Assembly (NCBI GenBank): GCA_029260235.1
Contig: JAJDDP010000011.1
Location: forward strand, 1 to 63,996
Direction: 5' to 3'
DNA from: Phycisphaerae bacterium
Lineage (GTDB): Bacteria > Planctomycetota > Phycisphaerae > UBA1845
Length of the DNA: 63,996 nucleotides
The notes under the pieces are model-generated. The model was not told where the DNA came from, searched no databases, and saw only the letters and a program-made list of their open reading frames with translations. The position numbers and the translations under genes were made by a program. This document shows, piece after piece, positions 1-6,510 of the stretch (the first letter of the stretch is position 1; every line of letters begins with the position of its first letter).

Positions 1-2
1 GC

Positions 3-119
3 GAGGATGCAGCGACCGCAGGGGCTGAGTTCGACTTCGATCAGAACGACATCGTCTCAACTGGAGATGCATCGATCGTCAAGCCGCGCTTCGGTAACGC
101 TGCGACGTCTTGTCCGTAG
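3..119 (+). CDS. C-terminal end of an unidentified protein (start lies outside the window)
   Basis: The third frame is open from the window edge to a TAG at 117-119, giving a 38-residue acidic tail that ends in TSCP. A strong terminator follows about 80 bases later on the same strand, which supports this being the end of a real transcribed gene. The fragment carries no recognisable motif, so no function can be given. The call depends on frame and terminator only. Confidence 0.4.
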   Translation, partial: EDAATAGAEFDFDQNDIVSTGDASIVKPRFGNAATSCP

Positions 120-196
120 GCAGATTTGGGACTGCCGGTTCGGGTGATCAGCTGCCTGCCTCATGGGCCTACCCGAACGCATGAAGCTTCAACACC

Positions 197-239
197 AAGA
201 CCGTCCAGGGAGACAATGCTCTCCTTGGCCGGTCTTTTT
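197..239 (+). terminator. Rho-independent terminator for the gene entering from the left
   Basis: A 17-base arm at 197-213 pairs with 220-236, with one mismatch and one G-U pair, around a 6-base loop. A run of five T follows at 235-239. On the other strand no T run follows, so it works for plus-strand transcription. Just upstream, 138-145 and 171-178 form a separate perfect 8-base inverted repeat (GTTCGGGT/ACCCGAAC). Confidence 0.8.
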
Positions 240-294
240 ATGGGTGGCACAGATCGGGCTGCCGGCGATAATTTGGACTCCGAGACCCACTGCC

Positions 295-1038
295 CTAACC
301 GAGCGTCAGTCCCAGCAACTGCATCACCTGTTGCAGGTCCGCCCACGTTTTGTGTTTATCTGAGGGGCTGCGGAGAAGGTAGGCGGGGTGGTAGGTCGGC
401 ATCAGCGGCACAGGTGGGCCTGACAGCGGACCCTCGACGTAGAAATCATGGAACTGTCCCCGCAACCGCCCTATGGAGTCGTGGGTGTCTAGCAAGGTCC
501 GGACGGCAGGCGCGCCCAATGCAACGATCACCTCGGGATTGATGATGGCTAGTTGCCTGCGCAGATAGGGATTACAGGCGGCGATTTCATCCGGCGCGGG
601 GTCACGGTTCTGCGGAGGGCGGCACTTCAAGACGTTGCAAATGTAGACTTGCTCGCGCGTCAGAGTCATGGCTTGAATCATACTGGTCAAGAGTTCGCCC
701 GCTTTGCCAACAAAGGCCAATCCCTGTCTGTCTTCGTGGTAGCCAGGTGCCTCCCCGACAAACACCAAGCGGGCGTTGGCACTGCCTTGTCCGAACACGG
801 TGTTGGTCCGCGAAGCAGCTAACCCGCACTTCTGGCAAGCCTTGACCTGTTTTTCATCGAGCAGGTTAAGTTGCACATCTTGGTCGCCGGCCCGGGCTGA
901 ATGCCGCTGCGACGTCTGTCGAATTGGTGATCCTGCGGGCAGGACATCACCCAAAGTCAATGGTAGCTCAGCCAGCCCGAGCATCCCCTCCATCTGAAGG
1001 TTTTGCCGGATGACGCGTCTTACTTGGGATTCTTCCAT
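295..1038 (-). CDS. Uracil-DNA glycosylase, type 4 (iron-sulfur)
   Basis: This 247-residue protein removes uracil from DNA, starting base excision repair. The GEAPG motif is at residues 95-99 and the second active-site motif HPAYLLR at 217-223. Four cysteines at 68, 71, 139 and 155 have the spacing of the [4Fe-4S] ligands of family 4 enzymes. The core of these enzymes is about 190 residues; here about 65 extra residues precede the first cysteine pair and look like a flexible extension. It is transcribed divergently from the hydrolase gene at 1161, and a plausible promoter lies between them. No strong ribosome binding site is visible before the ATG, so the start is less certain than the family. 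Confidence 0.93.
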   Translation of the reverse strand: MEESQVRRVIRQNLQMEGMLGLAELPLTLGDVLPAGSPIRQTSQRHSARAGDQDVQLNLLDEKQVKACQKCGLAASRTNTVFGQGSANARLVFVGEAPGYHEDRQGLAFVGKAGELLTSMIQAMTLTREQVYICNVLKCRPPQNRDPAPDEIAACNPYLRRQLAIINPEVIVALGAPAVRTLLDTHDSIGRLRGQFHDFYVEGPLSGPPVPLMPTYHPAYLLRSPSDKHKTWADLQQVMQLLGLTLG

Positions 1039-1102
1039 GGTGGTCGTTTCCAGTTCCGATCACGAAGGCTGGCCCATTGGCGGCGGGCTGCTCTGCACGC
1101 CC

Positions 1103-1131
1103 CTTATAGCCTCCATTTCAGGCGTGACCAA
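1103..1131 (-). promoter_or_regulatory. Candidate promoter of the uracil-DNA glycosylase gene
   Basis: Read on the minus strand, TTGGTC (1126-1131) and TATAAG (1103-1108) are separated by exactly 17 bases, about 65 bases before the start codon. The -10 box matches the sigma-70 consensus at five of six bases, the -35 at three. The same TATAAG form is seen before pheA. Confidence 0.45.
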
Positions 1132-1160
1132 TAGTCGTTGTCGGGTTAGGATCAACATCC

Positions 1161-2009
1161 ATGGTGTGTTTTGAAGAAATCACAGTTTCCCTGCCCGACG
1201 GTTATTCTGCCTACGGGCGATATTGGTCGCCCCAGACCTGCCGGGGGAGCATCCTCCACCTGCACGGGATCCAATCCCATGCCGCCTGGTACGAGGTCTC
1301 TGCACGGGCACTTTGCGAGGCGGGCTATGCTGTGCTCCAGCCGGATCGGCGCGGTTCCGGTCGAAACCAGCAGCAGCGAGGTCACGCTGAGTCCTCCGAG
1401 CAATTACTGGGCGACGGCAGGGCCTGCCTTGACGAGTTGGCCCGACGCTCAGGGCGTTCGAGCAGCCATGTGCTGGGCATCAGTTGGGGCGGCAAGATGG
1501 CCTGTGCGATGTATGCCCATCAACCCGAGGGTATCGACGGGCTGATCCTGGTCACGCCAGGCCTATTCCCGGTCGTCACTGTCCCAGCCGCAGAGAAGTT
1601 CCGCATTGGGCTGTCTATGTTGTCTAACCCGTCGAAGCACTATGACATCCCGCTGAATGATCCAGAGTTGTTCACCGCCGACACGAACTGGCAAGCCTAT
1701 CTTCGTGACGACGCATTGCAGCTTCACGAAGCCACAGCCGGTTTCTTCTTGGCATCGCGGCGGATGGACAAGGTCGCCAGGCGTCTGCCAGGTGCGAAGC
1801 CGGTCCCCTTGCTAATGATGTTAGCCAAGGACGAGCGGATCATCGACAACGTCGAGACCACTGAGTTCATCCGGAAGATGAATTGGCCTGACCGAAAGAT
1901 CATCACCTACGAAAACTCAAGGCATACCCTAGAATTCGATCCAGACAAGGACCACTACCTGCAAGATCTGGTCGGCTGGCTGGCTGAGCATGATTCAGGC
2001 AAGGCCTAG
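1161..2009 (+). CDS. Alpha/beta hydrolase, monoacylglycerol-lipase-like
   Basis: A 282-residue soluble hydrolase without a signal peptide. The nucleophile elbow GISWGG places the catalytic Ser at 108; the oxyanion region is LHGIQSH near residues 34-40. Asp224 (AKDERI) and His255 (ENSRHT) are well placed to complete the triad. The closest resemblance is to serine aminopeptidase/monoglyceride lipase-like proteins (the Hydrolase_4 group), but the substrate cannot be read from sequence. An AGGA sequence nine bases before the ATG supports the start. The gene is divergent from the glycosylase and faces the minus-strand gene ending at 2035. Confidence 0.85.
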   Translation: MVCFEEITVSLPDGYSAYGRYWSPQTCRGSILHLHGIQSHAAWYEVSARALCEAGYAVLQPDRRGSGRNQQQRGHAESSEQLLGDGRACLDELARRSGRSSSHVLGISWGGKMACAMYAHQPEGIDGLILVTPGLFPVVTVPAAEKFRIGLSMLSNPSKHYDIPLNDPELFTADTNWQAYLRDDALQLHEATAGFFLASRRMDKVARRLPGAKPVPLLMMLAKDERIIDNVETTEFIRKMNWPDRKIITYENSRHTLEFDPDKDHYLQDLVGWLAEHDSGKA

Positions 2010-2034
2010 CGCGGGGTTGCCTGCGGGCCATTCT

Positions 2035-4068
2035 TCAACGGGCGTGGCGTCGCAGTTCTGCAATCAAGCGACCGGCCCGGGGTTGCTCGATCCACTCGAC
2101 GTGCCCGTCGGCAAAACCGAAGTTGGCCCCGAGATCCTTGGGGCCGGTGTCGGGCTCGGCAATCACTATCATCGCTGGGTCGAAGTCCTCATCGCTTACA
2201 TTGACGCCCGACCTATACAGGTAGTAGCCATGGGTGTCAGCTTCGTCGATCGTCGATGGGCCTGATCCATCATACGGACTGCGGAGAATGTCCAGGGTAA
2301 TGTCGCCCGATTCAACCATTGCCTTCATGGAGTCGGGGAACCAGCCGTCGTTATCGTTGGCGTAGATGAGACAGGTGGTCATCAGCCCTTTGATGTTCGC
2401 CATAGAAACAAGCCGCTGCGACTGATAGCGGGCTTGCTGGAGTGATGCCACAATCGACTCGGTGATCAAGCGGGCGATCGAACCGGCGGTGTTACCTCGA
2501 ACGGTCAGATTGATCGAGACCAGCTCGGGTTGGCGGGAGGCGGAAAACATAATTTTCGCGTCTTGCTCCCCCAGTAGCTGGAGTCTTTGGAGGACGAGTT
2601 GTTCCTTGGAATTGCCTGGTTCCTGGGCAGCAGCCAGTTCCGCCAATCTGCGGAAGTTCAAGAAGGCCAATCGGCCGGGCGAGTTGGAATGAGCCGCCAG
2701 AAGGTAATTCGTTGCAGCTGACGTACTCAGCGTCTTGCCAGCCTTTTGGGCTTCCATCAGTTCCACGATGGATGCGCCGCTGTTACTGACCACCAGGTGA
2801 TTTTCGAAAACGGCCAGGGCCAACCCCGGCGTTCCTTCGTCGGCGCGGGATATGATTGCGATGTCGCCGACAAAATCGCTGCGAATGGGCAATCGGTAGG
2901 CGGTGACCAGATTTTGGAAATGTCGTAGGAACAAATCGTCATCGGCCAGCTTAGCTAAGAGTACAACCCGGGGTTCGAGTTGCTCATCGAAATCCAGCCC
3001 CACCGCCCATTGCTCGACGAAGTTGGCCAGGAATTCGCGTTGGGGTGCGAACCCAAACTCGCGGGTGACGTCTTGCAACTCGTCTTCGTATTCATCGACG
3101 ACGTCAGGAGCGACCTGCGCTACGAGGCTAAGCAACACATCCACAGCCTCGGAGGCGTTGGTCATGGATGAAGTGGCGGTGAAGACATAGTTGTCAGGAA
3201 GCATCGAAGCGATAGTCGTCTTGCGATTGCCAGGGGCGATCCAACTCCAGAGGCCCTCGGTTTCGTCTGCCACGGCTACTTCAATGCCGACGCGCAGGGC
3301 TTGGTCGGTCCTGTTGATACCCAAGACCAGCGAGCGGGCATCTGCAATCCCCGACATTTCATAAAACGGACGCAGTTCCGCCTCCATGCTGGCTTCGAAC
3401 ATGGGCAGCAGAGGCCGCAGGTTGACGTAGACGAATGCACTTTGGCTGCCCGCGCCGATTGCCTTGGCCAGGGCGTGCTGTTTGAAATCCTCGTTTTCAC
3501 GGAATGAGGAGGGGCTGTACTTGCCCGCTTGGAAGTCAGCCGTAGCGGAGTAAGTGGTGCTGGCGAAAAAAACACCATCCAAGACTGCGCAGTGCAAGCC
3601 AATGAACGGAAACTGCATCGAGCGAACAGTCAGTTGATCGCCGGCTCGGCTTGTCTGAATCATAGGGGTTCGGTCGTCAGAAGTTAGCTGAGGCAGCAAC
3701 CGGTTTTCCAGCCGGTCAAACACGGCTTCAGGATCACCCTCGACACCAGCGGCAAAATTGATCTGAATGGCGTCGGGCCTCAACAAGATGGGACCGCCGA
3801 GCGATAACATCGCGGATCCTTTGAAGCAGTCCTGCCAAGCGGACAGCAGTTTGGTGAGCGTTTCGCCTATCGTTGTATCAGCAACGGCCTGCAAGGGGCC
3901 GTCTAGCAAGGCAGCTGGATCGCTAACATAGAACAGCGCCAGGGGATCAGCCGGCGCCAGCGAGAGTACGTCGAGCTGCGTCGAGACAGCCGCTCTGCTC
4001 ACATCGCCAGCTAGCGTTGGCGGCGGCACGAGCGTCAAACACAGAATCAAAGGCAAGATCCGAGTCAT
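2035..4068 (-). CDS. Secreted planctomycete protein with H-x9-DG-like C-terminal tail; function unknown
   Basis: The 677-residue product starts with a signal peptide (cleavage near residue 20) and is probably exported. The start has a good GAGGTG ribosome binding site six bases upstream. The body, with repeated phrases such as ADPLALFYVSD and ISRADEGTPGLALAVF, resembles the DUF3352-like proteins common in this phylum, which have no known activity. The last ~120 residues change character: a pilin-like helix (MANIKGLMTTCLIYANDNDG) followed by FADGHVEWIEQ, the tail typical of pseudopilin-like DUF1559 proteins. It lies 42 bases downstream of the gene at 4111-5505 and is probably cotranscribed with it. 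Confidence 0.75.
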   Translation of the reverse strand: MTRILPLILCLTLVPPPTLAGDVSRAAVSTQLDVLSLAPADPLALFYVSDPAALLDGPLQAVADTTIGETLTKLLSAWQDCFKGSAMLSLGGPILLRPDAIQINFAAGVEGDPEAVFDRLENRLLPQLTSDDRTPMIQTSRAGDQLTVRSMQFPFIGLHCAVLDGVFFASTTYSATADFQAGKYSPSSFRENEDFKQHALAKAIGAGSQSAFVYVNLRPLLPMFEASMEAELRPFYEMSGIADARSLVLGINRTDQALRVGIEVAVADETEGLWSWIAPGNRKTTIASMLPDNYVFTATSSMTNASEAVDVLLSLVAQVAPDVVDEYEDELQDVTREFGFAPQREFLANFVEQWAVGLDFDEQLEPRVVLLAKLADDDLFLRHFQNLVTAYRLPIRSDFVGDIAIISRADEGTPGLALAVFENHLVVSNSGASIVELMEAQKAGKTLSTSAATNYLLAAHSNSPGRLAFLNFRRLAELAAAQEPGNSKEQLVLQRLQLLGEQDAKIMFSASRQPELVSINLTVRGNTAGSIARLITESIVASLQQARYQSQRLVSMANIKGLMTTCLIYANDNDGWFPDSMKAMVESGDITLDILRSPYDGSGPSTIDEADTHGYYLYRSGVNVSDEDFDPAMIVIAEPDTGPKDLGANFGFADGHVEWIEQPRAGRLIAELRRHAR

Positions 4069-4110
4069 GTGAGCACCTCGTAAGAGCGGCGAGAGATCAA
4101 TAAGCGCTGG

Positions 4111-5505
4111 TCAGTCCTCGAACGCTTTTTGTTTGGGCGGCGGAAATCGGATCACATGATCCTTGTCAAAAGGCCTGTTGCCTTCGATGCCGCCGTCGTC
4201 CGTCAGGTTGTCGCTGAAGCTGTAAAGCAACCAGCCCTTTTCGGTGCGGCGGTAGACAAAGTAATCACCGCTGAAAGGGTCGATCAAATCGTCAGGCCCG
4301 CCAAGCCAGCGTTTTAGGTATTCGAGATCTTCTGGAGGACCGCCTTGGTTGGTCAACGCGTAGAGGCGCAAGGCAATGCTAACCCGAGTCATGCGCATCT
4401 GGGTGATGAGCCGCTGGGCAAGAACATTGGCCCGAGAAAGCGAAGGCAGCATGGTACGCGAAATCATGTCCCAGGCGGGCAGGTTGGAGATCATCTCCTC
4501 CTCCCAGTTGTCATTCCAGCCGGCTTCGGATGCGGGCAGCGCCGTTCTGCGCTGCACCTCGGTGTAGTACCGGCGCATGTTCTGCTTGATGGCTCGATCG
4601 GGGAAGACCAACTTTCCCAGGCGGGCTTCTAGCGCACCCCAGCCGCTGTCGGTAGGCACATTGACCGAGTCGAGGAACGACAGTGTGCTCAGTGCGGCCG
4701 GATTGGTGATGAAGTGCGAAGGTTGGGAAGCAAATTCATCGACCATCCCGAGACCAAAGGCCTGTTCCTGCACTAAGCCCCGCTGCATGTCCGGGGCGTG
4801 TTCGAGCATCTGGGAGGTTTCGTTCAGAAGCCGTTCCAAACGGTCCTGGGGGAGGTTTCTTCGCAGTACAAGATCATGAATGGCCTGGGCGGCCAAGGCA
4901 TCGCAGGCGACGCCAACCAATGCTTCGATCAGGGTAATTCCCTGAGCGACATGTGATCCCATGCGGGCAGCGACTAAATAGTCTTCCAGTGCTTCATCGT
5001 ACTTGCCCCCGGCTTCTCGGCGTTTGCCGTTGACCACCAGCATCTTGGCCAATATGCGGTGATGGCTCAGCGAGGGAAGCAGCATGTTCACGACGCTTCC
5101 ACGCGGGTTGCCATAATAGGGAATCTGGCAATGCTCGAACTCGGCTGCTCGGCGGGCAAGTTCGAGGGCCTTCTTGTTCTCCGGTTGGTCCAGCCACTTC
5201 GCCAACGCCTTGGCTTGGGGATGTTTGGGCCAGCCTGCATCGAGAACGTGGTCGAAGATGCCGCCAAGCTCCCTTGGGAGTTCCGAGTAGGCATTGATCG
5301 CTTCGATGTACACCCAGGCGGCGTTCTCGTCGCGGGGGATGTCGGCTACATCGAAGCCGCGAGACCGCAGGTCGTCCGCCGGCCAAACGGCCCTCGTTTC
5401 ACCGCGCATGGTCACCGAGGCAGGCTCCGCTTGAGCCAAGGCGGCCAGCATTATGAGCCACGCGAGGGCGAGTGAACTTACGCGAATTGTTGTGTGTGAA
5501 CCCAT
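4111..5505 (-). CDS. Secreted protein of unknown function
   Basis: A 464-residue protein with a signal peptide ending near AQAEP (about residues 1-27). A perfect GGAGG eight bases before the ATG fixes the start. The middle is rich in helical, TPR-like spacing (ALEDYLVAARMGSHVA). The end contains DPFSGDYFVYRRTEKGW and LLYSFSDNLTDDGG, a pattern I associate with a recurrent planctomycete protein family whose role is unknown. It is the first gene of a minus-strand pair with the secreted protein at 2035-4068, so the two may act together at the cell surface. No catalytic motif was recognised. Confidence 0.75.
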   Translation of the reverse strand: MGSHTTIRVSSLALAWLIMLAALAQAEPASVTMRGETRAVWPADDLRSRGFDVADIPRDENAAWVYIEAINAYSELPRELGGIFDHVLDAGWPKHPQAKALAKWLDQPENKKALELARRAAEFEHCQIPYYGNPRGSVVNMLLPSLSHHRILAKMLVVNGKRREAGGKYDEALEDYLVAARMGSHVAQGITLIEALVGVACDALAAQAIHDLVLRRNLPQDRLERLLNETSQMLEHAPDMQRGLVQEQAFGLGMVDEFASQPSHFITNPAALSTLSFLDSVNVPTDSGWGALEARLGKLVFPDRAIKQNMRRYYTEVQRRTALPASEAGWNDNWEEEMISNLPAWDMISRTMLPSLSRANVLAQRLITQMRMTRVSIALRLYALTNQGGPPEDLEYLKRWLGGPDDLIDPFSGDYFVYRRTEKGWLLYSFSDNLTDDGGIEGNRPFDKDHVIRFPPPKQKAFED

Positions 5506-5745
5506 GGGCGTGCCTCCTGGAGCGGACCGATGGGTCAGGCCCGCTCAAACTCGTTCCCATGTAAGAGGACGGCCTGGTGGGCTGGGTGTTATCCAAGATT
5601 ATTGTCAAATCTCTGTCAGTGCCCACTCCTGTTCGCCCCGCAAAAATCGACATCTTGTCGCCCACCCGGTGCGCTCGTACCCTATGTCGATGGAATCGCC
5701 CTGCCGGCGCAAGATCCTTCCTTTTTGAGTGATGGAGACAGCTTG

Positions 5746-6327
5746 ATGAGTCGTTCTGCTATGTTGTTGAATTTCGCGCTTGCTCTTGGCGCTTGCGTTC
5801 TGCTTGGATGCACAGCTTCTGGTGGTGCCGCTGGTGGCTCCGATGCTGGCGGGACAAGCTCGGCACCGATCAACACCGGCACCCTCGGAGGCGGTGGCAG
5901 CGGCGGAGACCAATCCGATGGCGGAAGCAGTGGTGATGACGGCGACGGGGGTGACACCTCCTCCAACGGAATGGACGGTGAAAGCCCAGACGATCCCGAC
6001 AGCATCGGCTCGAACGGCATGGACGACGGCGGGGATACGACACCGCTGGGTACGCCGGTGGTCACTTTGGCAATCGGCGACCTTGCGCCGTCCGCAGGCC
6101 AGACCGTCTTTCTGAACTGTGTGGTCACCGACAGCGGCGGTTCACCAGCCACTCAGTTCGAGTATGTTTCCACAGCCGGCGGCGGTGAAATTGTTCAAGA
6201 TGGCAGCAGCATTGCCTCAGCTACGATTCCTCCGGGTTTGGTCAGTATCAACTATCAATGCCGGGCGACCAATGCTGCGGGGACGGGTGCGTTTTCACCG
6301 ATCGCGACGGTCAACATCGGCGGCTAA
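5746..6327 (+). CDS. Low-complexity lipoprotein
   Basis: The start chosen here gives 193 residues beginning MSRSAMLLNF, with a GGAGA sequence a few bases upstream; the frame is open further back but lacks a signal sequence there. A hydrophobic segment ends in the lipobox LLGC, so the protein is likely lipid-anchored. Residues ~25-95 are a Gly/Ser/Asp-rich linker, followed by a ~90-residue C-terminal domain with beta-strand character and two cysteines (FLNCVV, YQCRAT) that resembles an Ig- or fibronectin-like module. No enzyme motif is present; a surface-exposed structural role is inferred. Confidence 0.72.
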   Translation: MSRSAMLLNFALALGACVLLGCTASGGAAGGSDAGGTSSAPINTGTLGGGGSGGDQSDGGSSGDDGDGGDTSSNGMDGESPDDPDSIGSNGMDDGGDTTPLGTPVVTLAIGDLAPSAGQTVFLNCVVTDSGGSPATQFEYVSTAGGGEIVQDGSSIASATIPPGLVSINYQCRATNAAGTGAFSPIATVNIGG

Positions 6328-6374
6328 CTTCTGCAGCTGGTTTCGATCTCGCTGGCCTCATCAACTGATCGCCT

Positions 6375-6393
6375 CGGATTTGCTCCAAATCCG
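6375..6393 (+). terminator. Perfect hairpin after the lipoprotein gene, possible terminator
   Basis: CGGATTTG and CAAATCCG form a perfect eight-base stem with a three-base loop 48 bases after the lipoprotein stop codon. No T run follows, so termination is only a possibility. A second perfect hairpin (GCCCGCC/GGCGGGC, 6470-6488) lies 22 bases before the leuS start and may belong to the leuS leader. Confidence 0.35.
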
Positions 6394-6510
6394 CAATACC
6401 GTTAAATTTCCAGGTTTTGTGCCTCTCTTGGCCGGATTGTGGTTCGGTGGCAGGGGCAGTGTGGAACTCGCCCGCCACATTGGCGGGCAGGCATCGGGAT
6501 CGGCGAGCAC

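Noticed and set aside
126-542. 138-codon ORF on the plus strand
   Set aside because: It runs through a clear terminator and into the antisense of the uracil-DNA glycosylase; its protein is Arg/Pro/Ser-rich as expected for a shadow frame.
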